Positions 48,131-56,565 are shown, counted from the stretch's first letter. The stretch is 64,000 nt of DNA from Citrobacter koseri ATCC BAA-895 (GCF_000018045.1 NC_009792.1:186001-250000); one strand, 5' to 3'. Notes: generated by a model from the sequence alone, not told the origin. A program made the numbers and translations.

Positions 48131-48150
48131 AGGTGGAGGCGACTCCACCT
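48131..48150 (+). promoter_or_regulatory. Hairpin with GCGA tetraloop between yphG and the permease gene
   Basis: AGGTGGAG-GCGA-CTCCACCT is a perfect 8-bp stem capped by a GNRA-class loop, nine nt after the stop and 43 nt before the next start. No T run follows, so it is more likely a processing or stability element than a terminator. Confidence 0.6.
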
Positions 48151-48192
48151 GAAACCTGCTGTTCCCTGCGTTTCCCTGAAAGAGGAATCATA

Positions 48193-49632
48193 ATGAATAA
48201 CACGCAGACACATTTAAGAATCGGTTATGTCTGGACTATCTGTCTGGTTGCCGCCTGCGGCGGCTTGCTGTTTGGCTATGACTGGGTGGTGATTGGCGGC
48301 GCCAAACCGTTCTACGAAGCCTATTTTTCAATTACCGATCCCGCGCAGTCCGGCTGGGCGATGAGTTCAGCGCTGGTCGGCTGTATCTTTGGTGCACTGA
48401 TGTCCGGCTGGTGCGCTGATAAATTTGGGCGAAAAATGCCGCTGATTCTGGCCGCGATCCTATTCAGCGCATCGTCCTGGGGAACCGCTGTCGCCAGCAA
48501 TTTCGATATGTTTGTGATTTACCGTATCGTTGGCGGCGTAGGAATCGGCCTGGCGTCCGCCCTTAGCCCGCTGTACATCGCGGAAGTCAGCCCGGCGGAG
48601 AAGCGTGGACGTTTTGTGGCGGTCAACCAACTCACGATCGTGATCGGCGTGCTGGCGGCTCAGCTCATTAACCTGATGATTGCTGAACCGGTGGCGACCG
48701 ACGCGACCCGGCAGGCGATTGTTGAAAGCTGGAATGGGCAGATGGGCTGGCGCTGGATGTTCGGCGCGGAACTGGTGCCTGCGCTGGCGTTTCTGGTTCT
48801 GATGTTCTTTGTGCCGGAATCACCGCGCTGGCTGGTCAAAGCGGGCAAACCTGAACGCGCCCGCGCCATGCTGCAACGGATTGGCTCAGCGGAGTATGCC
48901 GGGCAGACGTTGCGGGAAATAGAACATACTCTGCTGAAAGACAACCACAAAGTGGCCTGGTCAACGCTGTTGCAGCCGCAGATTAAACCGATTGTCATCA
49001 TCGGCATGGTGCTGGCCGTCTTCCAGCAATGGTGCGGGATCAATGTGATCTTCAACTATGCGCAGGAGATCTTCGCTTCCGCAGGGTTTGATATCAACGG
49101 AACGTTAAAATCCATTGTCGCCACAGGGATCATTAACCTCGTCTTCACCCTCGCAGCGCTGCCGCTGGTCGATAAAATTGGTCGCCGAAAACTGATGCTG
49201 TTTGGCGCTTCAGGACTCACGGTGATTTATGTACTGATTGCCGCCGCTTACGGGATGGGGATTATGGGCTGGCCGGTTCTGGTGCTGGTGCTGGCGGCTA
49301 TTGCGATTTACGCCCTGACGCTGGCGCCTGTCACCTGGGTTCTGTTGTCGGAAATCTTCCCGAACCGCGTCCGTGGTCTGGCGATGTCGCTGGGGACGCT
49401 GGCGCTCTGGATTGCCTGCTTCCTGCTGACCTACACGTTCCCGCTGCTTAATGCGGGGCTGGGAGCGGCGGGCAGTTTCCTGCTTTACGGCGTTATCTGC
49501 GCGATGGGGTATTTCTACGTGCTGCGCAATGTGCCTGAAACGAAAGGCGTGACGCTGGAGGCGCTGGAAGAGCAACTGGCGACGCGGCATGTGAAATCCA
49601 GCCCGTCAGCTCAACAGCGAAGCGCACGGTAA
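48193..49632 (+). CDS. MFS sugar porter
   Basis: A 479-residue sugar:H+ symporter of the sugar-porter family (XylE, AraE, GalP type). It has 12 predicted spans and the family signatures GGLLFGYDWVVIGGA (TM1), ADKFGRK, the PESPRWLV motif at the end of the first half, DKIGRRKLM, and the C-terminal PETKGVTLEALEEQL. TM7 carries QQWCGINVIFNYAQEIF, matching the QQ-x-x-G-x-N-x-x-x-Y sugar-binding signature. The substrate cannot be told. It is second in the ROK-controlled operon and occupies the place of the E. coli YphDEF ABC transporter and YphC dehydrogenase. ATG 48193 follows AGAGGA. Confidence 0.88.
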   Translation: MNNTQTHLRIGYVWTICLVAACGGLLFGYDWVVIGGAKPFYEAYFSITDPAQSGWAMSSALVGCIFGALMSGWCADKFGRKMPLILAAILFSASSWGTAVASNFDMFVIYRIVGGVGIGLASALSPLYIAEVSPAEKRGRFVAVNQLTIVIGVLAAQLINLMIAEPVATDATRQAIVESWNGQMGWRWMFGAELVPALAFLVLMFFVPESPRWLVKAGKPERARAMLQRIGSAEYAGQTLREIEHTLLKDNHKVAWSTLLQPQIKPIVIIGMVLAVFQQWCGINVIFNYAQEIFASAGFDINGTLKSIVATGIINLVFTLAALPLVDKIGRRKLMLFGASGLTVIYVLIAAAYGMGIMGWPVLVLVLAAIAIYALTLAPVTWVLLSEIFPNRVRGLAMSLGTLALWIACFLLTYTFPLLNAGLGAAGSFLLYGVICAMGYFYVLRNVPETKGVTLEALEEQLATRHVKSSPSAQQRSAR

Positions 49633-50474
49633 TGGACGATACGCTGACATTACAAAACACGCATCTGCGGATGCGTGTTGATCCACAGGGCGGCAGATTG
49701 TTGAGTTTATTTTCATTAGCACATCAGCAGGCCGTTTTACGTGAAGGATGCGGCGTAAAACCCGGCGAATGCGGCCTGTTCCCCATGCTGCCGGTCGCTA
49801 ATCGCATTGCCGAAAACCGTTTTTTGTTCCGGGGAGAGGTGGTGAATCTTCCCCGGCATGAGGAGGATGCCGTTTTCTTTCTGCACGGTGACGGCTGGCT
49901 CAGGCGCTGGGATACGATTGCCGTTCATGAGGACGCCTGTCATCTGCGTTCAGGTCGTCAAATGGCGTGCGGTTATGATTATGTCGCAGATCTTCACTAT
50001 CAGCTGGACGCCGCTGTGCTTCATGCCTCGCTGACGATAACGCACCGGGGAGAACGACCGATGCTTTATGGTTGCGGATTCCACCCGTACTTTGCTTTTG
50101 ATCGTCACAGTACCGTGCAGTTTGCCGCCAGCGGTTACTGGCCGGAAGGTAAGCAGCATCTGCCGCAGGAATGGCAAAGCGATATTCCCCGGCAGGCGGA
50201 TTTTTCCGGCGCGCAATATGGCGAGGATGCGTGGCTTAACGTAGGGTATTCCGGCTGGAGCGGGCGGGCGATTGTGCAGCGTGATGTGATGAAGGTCACG
50301 CTTTTATCGCAAACGCCCTGGCTTATGCTATTCAGAATGCAAGGGGAGTCATTCTTGTGTCTGGAACCGCAGTCGCATCCGGTAAATGCCCACAACATGC
50401 CGGGGCAACCGGGACTCCAGGCTTTAGCTCAGGGAGACCAGTGCCATTTCGCGATGCAAATCGCTGTTGTTTAG
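49632..50474 (+). CDS. Aldose 1-epimerase family protein (YphB-like)
   Basis: A 280-residue galactose-mutarotase-like protein, expected to interconvert alpha and beta anomers of an imported sugar. Features: GLFPMLPVANRIAENRF (about 48-64), FLHGDGWLRRW with the conserved His (about 83-93), CGFHPYFAFD with the catalytic-type His (about 147-156), and CLEPQSHPVNAHN (about 246-258) with the general-base Glu. It resembles E. coli YphB only moderately. Its ATG overlaps the permease stop (TAATG), a sign of coupling. Confidence 0.85.
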   Translation: MDDTLTLQNTHLRMRVDPQGGRLLSLFSLAHQQAVLREGCGVKPGECGLFPMLPVANRIAENRFLFRGEVVNLPRHEEDAVFFLHGDGWLRRWDTIAVHEDACHLRSGRQMACGYDYVADLHYQLDAAVLHASLTITHRGERPMLYGCGFHPYFAFDRHSTVQFAASGYWPEGKQHLPQEWQSDIPRQADFSGAQYGEDAWLNVGYSGWSGRAIVQRDVMKVTLLSQTPWLMLFRMQGESFLCLEPQSHPVNAHNMPGQPGLQALAQGDQCHFAMQIAVV

Positions 50475-50562
50475 GCCAAAAAAGATGTTATTCGCCTGTT
50501 AATGCTCTCTTGCGCCAGCCTGCATTTATCGCCAGACTATCGCCTCCATACGGGAGGGAATC

Positions 50563-51702
50563 ATGGTTTTGCACTCCACGCGCTGGCTGGCGCTCGGTTA
50601 TTTTACCTACTTCTTTAGCTACGGTATTTTTCTGCCATTCTGGAGCGTCTGGCTTAAAGGCCTGGGACTGACGCCGGAAACCATCGGTCTCCTGCTGGGG
50701 GCGGGGCTGGTGGCGCGTTTCCTCGGTAGCCTGTTGATTGCGCCACGGGTGAGCGATCCTTCCCGCTTGATTTCTGCGTTACGCCTTCTGGCGCTGCTGA
50801 CGCTGGTGTTTGCCCTCGCATTCTGGGCAGGGACGCACGTTGCGTGGCTGATGGTGGTGATGATCGGTTTTAACCTCTTCTTCTCGCCGCTGGTGCCGCT
50901 CACCGATGCGCTGGCCAATACCTGGCAAAAACAGTTAACGATGGACTATGGCCGGGTGCGTTTGTGGGGGTCCATTGCGTTTGTGATCGGCTCGGCGTTG
51001 ACCGGGAAGCTGGTGAGCCTCTTTGATTATCAGGCGATTCTGGGGCTATTGACGCTTGGGGTGGCCTCGATGCTGCTAGGTATGCTGCTGCGACCGAGCG
51101 TATTACCGCAGGGGGAAAGCCGTCATCAGGAGAGCGCGGGCTGGCCTGCCTGGCGTACGCTCGTTGTTCAGAGCTGGCGCTTTCTCGCCTGCGTGTGCCT
51201 GCTGCAAGGCGCGCATGCCGCTTATTACGGCTTCAGCGCGATTTACTGGCAGGGGGCGGGCTATTCCGCCTCGGCAGTGGGGTATTTGTGGTCGCTGGGC
51301 GTGGTGGCGGAAGTGGTTATTTTTGCGCTGAGCAACAAACTGTTCCGCCGTTTTAGCGCTCGCGATCTGCTATTGCTCTCCGCCGTATGCGGCGTCATTC
51401 GCTGGGGATTAATGGGCTGGAGCACCGCGCTGCCGTGGTTGATAGCGATCCAGATTCTGCATTGCGGCACTTTTACCGTTTGCCATCTGGCCGCGATGCG
51501 TTACATCGCCGCTCGCCAGGGAAGCGAAGTGATTCGTCTACAGGCGGTCTATTCTGCCGTGGCGATGGGCGGCAGCATTGCCATCATGACTGTATTCGCC
51601 GGATTCCTGTATCAGCATTTAGGGAACGGCTTATTCTGGGTGATGGCATTGGTGGCGTTGCCTGCTATTTTCTTACGGCCTAACGTCGCCGCGTCATCAT
51701 GA
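50563..51702 (+). CDS. hcaT: MFS transporter HcaT
   Basis: A 379-residue 12-span permease homologous to E. coli HcaT, the presumed 3-phenylpropionate/H+ symporter. The N-terminus VLHSTRWLALGYFTYFFSYGIFLPFWSVWLKGLGL and the DYGRVRLWGSIAFVIGS segment are typical of the nucleoside/phenylpropionate permease group. In E. coli it adjoins hcaR and the hca dioxygenase genes; none of them is here, so its substrate in this organism may differ. The last six bases overlap the convergent csiE end. Confidence 0.88.
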   Translation: MVLHSTRWLALGYFTYFFSYGIFLPFWSVWLKGLGLTPETIGLLLGAGLVARFLGSLLIAPRVSDPSRLISALRLLALLTLVFALAFWAGTHVAWLMVVMIGFNLFFSPLVPLTDALANTWQKQLTMDYGRVRLWGSIAFVIGSALTGKLVSLFDYQAILGLLTLGVASMLLGMLLRPSVLPQGESRHQESAGWPAWRTLVVQSWRFLACVCLLQGAHAAYYGFSAIYWQGAGYSASAVGYLWSLGVVAEVVIFALSNKLFRRFSARDLLLLSAVCGVIRWGLMGWSTALPWLIAIQILHCGTFTVCHLAAMRYIAARQGSEVIRLQAVYSAVAMGGSIAIMTVFAGFLYQHLGNGLFWVMALVALPAIFLRPNVAASS

Positions 51703-52974
51703 TTCCAGTATTTTGCGGATCTGCTGCTGTTGGTGTGCGGTAAGCGACAGGTCTGCATGAATCAACGGCGGCGAAAAGAGCGGCAGCGGTGTGGCATACG
51801 GGGTGACAATCAGCGCCACGCCGCGCGGCGAACCGTCTTTCTGGAAGGTCTGCGTCGGCACATGCTTAATATTGAGCGGCAGGAGCGTCAGTTCTCGTAA
51901 TTGCTGCTCAATATGTGCCTCCAGTTCGCCGTTATTGCCTGTCAGTAACACGATCTGCTTTTCGTGCAGGTCGTTCTCCTGCATCAGCCATGCGCCAAAA
52001 ATCACCGCGACCAGCCCTGTCTCTTCATCAGAGAAACGCACACCGTATTCGCTTTCAAACCCGGCGAGGGCGTCACGCGTGGTGCGCACCAGCCGAGGGT
52101 AGAGGCGACTGAACTCTTCCGGCAGCGTGTTATCAATACCAATGGCGAATAAACTTCGGCTCAGCGCCTGGGCAAGGTGCACATAGAGTTGGTCGTTAAG
52201 TCCTTGTTCGTCGCTGAAGCGTACCTGCCCCATTTCCCGAAAGCGCAACACCAGTCGGGCGACAGCCAGGCGCAGGCGGCGATCCTGCTGATGGTTGTCG
52301 TGGATAGGGTCGGGGATGCGAATCATGGAAAACAGTAAAGCCATAAACAGCGTTTCGTCGGGCGGCGCGTTTTGCATGACGCGGCGCTGCCAGTGACGGC
52401 CAATCTCCAGCGCGAGCGGGTATTCGGCGCAGGACTGCGCCCACTGTTTCTGTAGCGGATTAAACGCCGGTGCGATGCCCGCATGATGCTGTAGCAGGCA
52501 ATATTGTAAAAACAGCCGCAGAAACTGCACATCCCGGCATTCAAACGGTTTTTGCAGCCGCCGCGAGCAAAGGTTGATCAGCGCATGCAGATTGGTATCG
52601 TCATACAACGTACGCGCGATCCCTCTCCGTTTAAGCTCGGTTTTTAATGCCGGCGTAAACTGTTGCGTAATGAAAGTCGGGCATATGCGTAAGCCGCGTC
52701 TGAGCCAGTGTAAAAGGCACAAACGTTGGTTGAGCGCAGCCCCCTCGATTCGGTAGCGTCCGTTCTGACCCGTTGTGATGGCGAGTCGATGATAGCGCTG
52801 GATCTCCAGGCCTGTTTCGGTGATATCCTCACGGGCAATTTCATCATCGACGCCATTGAGCGCGCTGAATGTTTCCGTGGTGGCGATTTGCCCCGGCTGG
52901 AAAAGCGTCAGTAAAACCCGGCAGCGGCGCTGGGGAGCAGAAAGTACAGACGGCGAAGTAAGCGTTGGCATCAT
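51697..52974 (-). CDS. csiE: Stationary-phase inducible protein CsiE
   Basis: A 425-residue cytosolic protein related to BglG/LicT-type antiterminators and PRD regulators. The N-terminal half contains a degenerate winged-helix segment and the rest has PRD-like helices (TRDALAGFESEYGVRFSDEETGLVAVIFGAWLM). The tail resembles a PTS IIB-like fold (QIVLLTGNNGELEAHI). In E. coli transcription depends on sigma-S and cAMP-CRP; the molecular role is unknown. No phospho-acceptor His set is clearly complete. It diverges from the zevA-like gene. Confidence 0.9.
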   Translation of the reverse strand: MMPTLTSPSVLSAPQRRCRVLLTLFQPGQIATTETFSALNGVDDEIAREDITETGLEIQRYHRLAITTGQNGRYRIEGAALNQRLCLLHWLRRGLRICPTFITQQFTPALKTELKRRGIARTLYDDTNLHALINLCSRRLQKPFECRDVQFLRLFLQYCLLQHHAGIAPAFNPLQKQWAQSCAEYPLALEIGRHWQRRVMQNAPPDETLFMALLFSMIRIPDPIHDNHQQDRRLRLAVARLVLRFREMGQVRFSDEQGLNDQLYVHLAQALSRSLFAIGIDNTLPEEFSRLYPRLVRTTRDALAGFESEYGVRFSDEETGLVAVIFGAWLMQENDLHEKQIVLLTGNNGELEAHIEQQLRELTLLPLNIKHVPTQTFQKDGSPRGVALIVTPYATPLPLFSPPLIHADLSLTAHQQQQIRKILES

Positions 52975-53050
52975 CTGTCTGGTCTCCCGTTAGTTTGTTT
53001 GATAAGGATAGCTAAAGTTTGTGCGTGGAAATGGTTATAAGAGGGCTTTA

Positions 53051-53067
53051 CGCCAGGAATGCTGGCG
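53051..53067. promoter_or_regulatory. Palindrome in front of the metal-transport pair
   Basis: CGCCAG-N5-CTGGCG, a perfect 6+6 dyad 31 bp before the start of the DUF1007 gene. It is not the NikR, RcnR, Fur or Zur consensus as I know them. It may be an operator or a leader hairpin. Confidence 0.45.
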
Positions 53068-53098
53068 AGCATCACAGAATTTTTAACGTGAGGAACAG

Positions 53099-53737
53099 AT
53101 GCAATTAGTTAAACGCAGCGCTTTAACACTCTTTCTCGCTGTTTTATCTTTCACAGCGCAGGCGCACCCTCATAGCTTTATTCGATTGCAGACGCAACTG
53201 GTGAGTGAAAACGATCGGTTTGTGGCGCTAAAAATGCGCTGGACGATGGATGAAATCACCTCCGCCGACCTGCTTTACGACGCGGGAGACGCGAAGCCCG
53301 GTTCGGAGATCTGGAAAAAGCTGGCGGCGGAAGTGATGGCGAACGTGCTCGGCCAGCACTACTTCACCGAAGTGTGGCACAACGGACAAAAGGTTAAGTT
53401 TAAAAATCGCCCGACGGAATACGGAATGGAACGGGAAGCGCACCAGGCGGTGTTGACGTTTGTCCTGCCGTTGGCTGAACCGCAGCCGCTGAGCGGCCAG
53501 ACTTATACTTTCTCGACCTTCGATCCCACATACTATGTGGATATGAGCTACGCCAACGATCGGGACGCCTCATTGCCGCAGGCGTTAAGCACACAATGCA
53601 GCATAAGCGTGCATACGCCGACGCCGAGTGAAGAGACGCTCAGTTTTGCGCAGTCGCTGGATAAAGAAGACGCGCCGCCGGAGGATATGGATTTGGGTAA
53701 ACAGTTCGCGCAGAAGGTAACGGTGCAATGTCAGTAA
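53099..53737 (+). CDS. DUF1007 periplasmic protein (ZevA-like)
   Basis: A 212-residue exported protein. The signal peptide (1-22) ends SFTAQA before HPHSFI, giving a mature N-terminus with two His that could bind metal. DUF1007 features follow: ALKMRWTMDEITSADLLYD (about 41-59) and FSTFDPTYYVDMSY (about 140-153). In Haemophilus influenzae the paralogous pair ZevA/ZevB (DUF1007 plus NiCoT) supports zinc uptake; here the partner gene overlaps by ten bases. Metal identity is not fixed by the sequence. Confidence 0.8.
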   Translation: MQLVKRSALTLFLAVLSFTAQAHPHSFIRLQTQLVSENDRFVALKMRWTMDEITSADLLYDAGDAKPGSEIWKKLAAEVMANVLGQHYFTEVWHNGQKVKFKNRPTEYGMEREAHQAVLTFVLPLAEPQPLSGQTYTFSTFDPTYYVDMSYANDRDASLPQALSTQCSISVHTPTPSEETLSFAQSLDKEDAPPEDMDLGKQFAQKVTVQCQ

Positions 53738-54708
53738 TCTCCCAACAACGCCCGCGCTCCCGACGCTGGCTGCCGCTGTGGCCGCTGGCGGTATTTCTGT
53801 TGCTGGCCATCGCGGGTGGGCTGTGGTTATGGCAGGCCTGGCCGCAGGTGATGGTGAAAAGCATTGTCTGGCAGCGGGAAGTGAATCAGCAGATGAGCGC
53901 CTTATTAAAAGCGGTGGCGGCGAATCCGACACAGGCGGGCGGTTCGCTGCTGTTGTTTAGCTTTCTGTATGGCGTACTCCATGCGCTGGGGCCGGGTCAT
54001 GGAAAAGTGGTGATTACCACATGGCTGGCGACGCATCCATCAAAGCTGAAATCAAGCATCGGCCTGACGCTGGCCTCATCGTTGTTGCAGGGGCTGGTGG
54101 CCATTGCGCTGGTGGTTGTGGTGCTGACGGTATTGCAGCTTCCGGCGAGGCAGTTACATCTGAGCAGCTTCTGGCTGGAGAAGGGCAGTTATGCGTTAGT
54201 CGGCGTGCTGGGAATATTGCTTTGCTGGCGGGCGCTAAAGACGCTTCGCGCGCTGCTGCGCAAGCCGAAATTTATCTCATTTACGCCGCATCATGTTCAC
54301 CACGAACATTGCGGCTGTGGGCATCAGCATCTGCCGAACCCAGAGCAACTCAGGAATGGCGATGACTGGCGCGCGCGGCTGATGATTATTCTGTCGATGG
54401 GGATGCGCCCCTGTTCCGGCGCGATTATGGTGCTGCTGTTCAGTAAAGTTATTGGCGTCTTTAGTTGGGGAATGGCGTCGGCGCTGGCGATGGCGGCGGG
54501 AACCTCGCTGACCATTACCTCTCTGGCGTTGCTGGTTCACAGTTTCCGCGCACTGGCGGTAAAATTAAGCGGCAATAAAACGCCGGTATTGTGGCGGCAA
54601 GTGGGATGGACAACGCTGGCGTTAGCCGGTGGCGTGATTTTGGTTGTGGCGGCGGTGGTGATGTGGATGAGTGCGGTGCCGGTGGGCAGGGGATTAAGAC
54701 CGTTTTAG
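53728..54708 (+). CDS. NiCoT-family metal transporter (ZevB-like)
   Basis: A 326-residue inner-membrane permease with about six to seven hydrophobic segments. The signature GVLHALGPGHGKVVITTWL (about 81-99), with its HALGPGHGK core, marks the nickel/cobalt transporter and RcnA family; a cytoplasmic His-rich loop (HHVHHEHCGCGHQH, about 189-202) and the MRPCSGAIMVLLFS motif follow. Nickel, cobalt or zinc are all possible; pairing with DUF1007 favours the zinc-type ZevAB. It occupies the space where E. coli has yfhR. Confidence 0.85.
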   Translation: MSVISQQRPRSRRWLPLWPLAVFLLLAIAGGLWLWQAWPQVMVKSIVWQREVNQQMSALLKAVAANPTQAGGSLLLFSFLYGVLHALGPGHGKVVITTWLATHPSKLKSSIGLTLASSLLQGLVAIALVVVVLTVLQLPARQLHLSSFWLEKGSYALVGVLGILLCWRALKTLRALLRKPKFISFTPHHVHHEHCGCGHQHLPNPEQLRNGDDWRARLMIILSMGMRPCSGAIMVLLFSKVIGVFSWGMASALAMAAGTSLTITSLALLVHSFRALAVKLSGNKTPVLWRQVGWTTLALAGGVILVVAAVVMWMSAVPVGRGLRPF

Positions 54709-54726
54709 CACAGTTGTAGGATGAAT

Positions 54727-54806
54727 GCCTGATGGCGCTTCGCTTATCAGGCCTACGGGAAACTCCCCTGGTAGGCCTGATAAGGCGCTAGCCGTCATCC
54801 GGCATC
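54727..54806. repeat. Two REP units between the NiCoT gene and suhB
   Basis: gcctgatggcgcttcgcttatcaggcctac-type and gtaggcctgataaggcg...gtcatccggc hairpins lie between convergent genes. Confidence 0.87.
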
Positions 54807-54812
54807 AAACGA

Positions 54813-55616
54813 TTAACGCTTCAGCGCATCGCTCAATTCGTCACGCATGCTTGCCAGCATCGCTTTAACCACGCGTGGGTTACCGGCCACGATGTTACCG
54901 GTCGTCATGTAGTTATGGCCGCCGGTAAAGTCGCTGACGATACCGCCCGCTTCACGCACCAGCAGTTCGCCGCCGGCGAAATCCCACGGACGCAGACCGA
55001 TCTCAAAGAAACCGTCAACGCGACCCGCAGCCACATACGCCAGATCCAGCGCAGCAGAACCGGTGCGACGGAAGTCAGCGCATTCGGTGAACAGTTTGCT
55101 AACGATATTAATGTAGGTGGTCGCATACTGTTTGGCTTTGAACGGGAAACCGGTCGCCAGGATGGTGCCATCCAGGTCGCGCGCGGTGCTGCCGCGCAGA
55201 CGGTAACCGTTCAGCTGTGCGCCCTGACCGCGAGTGGCGGTGAACAGTTCGTTACGCATAGGATCGTAAACTACCGCGACTTCAGTACGGCCTTTGATGC
55301 GTACGGCGATAGATACCGCGAAGTGCGGCAGACGTTTGATAAAGTTGGTGGTGCCATCCAGTGGATCGATAACCCATTGAACATCCTGATCGGTACCTTC
55401 ATGTTCACCGCTTTCTTCGGTAATGATGGTGTGCTGTGGGTAAGATTTGCGGATCGTTTCGATAATAATCGCTTCGGCGGCTTTATCGACGTTGGTCACA
55501 AAATCATTGCTGCCTTTCTGGCTGGTTTCTACTGAGTCAGGCGTTTCGTAGTGTTTGGCAATTACATTACCCGCCTTGCGCGCTGCGCGCACGGCGATGG
55601 TCAGCATCGGATGCAT
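54813..55616 (-). CDS. suhB: Inositol-1-monophosphatase SuhB / rRNA antitermination factor
   Basis: A 267-residue Mg-dependent inositol monophosphatase that also joins the NusA-NusB-NusE-NusG complex on rRNA transcripts. Metal motifs: EESGE (about 67-71), DPLDGTTNFI (about 84-93) and WDFAGGELLVREAGG (about 211-225). Length equals E. coli. It diverges from trmJ across 118 nt, where no clear operator was seen. Confidence 0.97.
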   Translation of the reverse strand: MHPMLTIAVRAARKAGNVIAKHYETPDSVETSQKGSNDFVTNVDKAAEAIIIETIRKSYPQHTIITEESGEHEGTDQDVQWVIDPLDGTTNFIKRLPHFAVSIAVRIKGRTEVAVVYDPMRNELFTATRGQGAQLNGYRLRGSTARDLDGTILATGFPFKAKQYATTYINIVSKLFTECADFRRTGSAALDLAYVAAGRVDGFFEIGLRPWDFAGGELLVREAGGIVSDFTGGHNYMTTGNIVAGNPRVVKAMLASMRDELSDALKR

Positions 55617-55734
55617 CGATCTCTCTCACTGGATGTTAAAGAACGGGAAAACGGCGCAGAGTATAGCAGCGAGTTCGGAATATGTCTCCGTTTTATGATA
55701 ATATGCCCGAATAATCTTTAGCCGAAGAAAGACA

Positions 55735-56466
55735 ATGCTGCAAAATATTCGAATTGTGCTGGTGGAAACCTCTCACACCGGCAATATGGGTTCTGTTGCC
55801 CGCGCCATGAAAACAATGGGTTTAACAAACCTGTGGCTGGTAAATCCGTTGGTCAAGCCGGATTCCCAGGCTATCGCGCTGGCGGCTGGCGCCAGCGATG
55901 TGATCGGCAATGCGCAGATCGTCGATACGCTCGATGACGCGCTGGCAGGGTGTAGCCTGGTGGTCGGCACCAGTGCGCGTTCCCGCACGCTGCCGTGGCC
56001 GATGCTGGACCCGCGCGAATGCGGTCTGAAAAGCGTGGCGGAAGCCGTGAATACGCCGGTTGCGCTGGTCTTTGGCCGCGAGCGCGTTGGTCTGACCAAC
56101 GACGAACTGCAAAAATGCCATTACCATGTGGCGATTGCCGCAAACCCGGAATACAGCTCGCTCAACCTGGCGATGGCGGTACAGGTGATCGCCTACGAAG
56201 TGCGTATGGCCTGGCTGGCAACGCAGGAAAACGACGAGACGGCGGAACATGAAGAGACGCCATATCCGCTGGTGGACGACCTGGAACGTTTTTACGGCCA
56301 TCTGGAGCAGACGCTGCTTTCAACCGGCTTTATCCGTGAAGGCCATCCGGGGCAGGTCATGAACAAACTGCGTCGTCTGTTTACGCGTGCGCGCCCGGAA
56401 AGCCAGGAACTGAACATCCTGCGCGGCATTCTTGCTTCTATTGAGCAGCAGAATAAAGGCAAGTAA
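55735..56466 (+). CDS. trmJ: tRNA (cytidine/uridine32-2'-O)-methyltransferase TrmJ
   Basis: A 243-residue SPOUT-class enzyme methylating the ribose of residue 32 in several tRNAs. Knot motifs: SHTGNMGSVARAMKTMG (about 13-29), VALVFGRERVGLTNDEL (about 109-125) and NPEYSSLNLAMAVQVIAYEVR (about 137-157). The C-terminal dimerisation helix is KLRRLFTRARPESQELNILRGIL. It lies upstream of iscR, as in E. coli; a REP and the isc promoter intervene. Confidence 0.96.
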   Translation: MLQNIRIVLVETSHTGNMGSVARAMKTMGLTNLWLVNPLVKPDSQAIALAAGASDVIGNAQIVDTLDDALAGCSLVVGTSARSRTLPWPMLDPRECGLKSVAEAVNTPVALVFGRERVGLTNDELQKCHYHVAIAANPEYSSLNLAMAVQVIAYEVRMAWLATQENDETAEHEETPYPLVDDLERFYGHLEQTLLSTGFIREGHPGQVMNKLRRLFTRARPESQELNILRGILASIEQQNKGK

Positions 56467-56474
56467 GCGTGTTG

Positions 56475-56543
56475 ATGCCGGATGGCTGCACGATTTGCAG
56501 GCCGAATATTGTAGGCCGGATAAGCGAAGCGCCATCCGGCAAA
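56475..56543. repeat. Two REP units between trmJ and iscR
   Basis: A partial REP (tgccggatggctgc...) and a complete one (gtaggccggataagcgaagcgccatccggc) end just before the isc regulatory region. Confidence 0.85.
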
Positions 56544-56565
56544 CAGAAACGGCACTGAAGGTTAA

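Noticed and set aside
53010..53040. Zur-like half site (gaaatggttata) before the DUF1007 gene
   Set aside because: Only one arm resembles the Zur consensus; the partner arm is missing.
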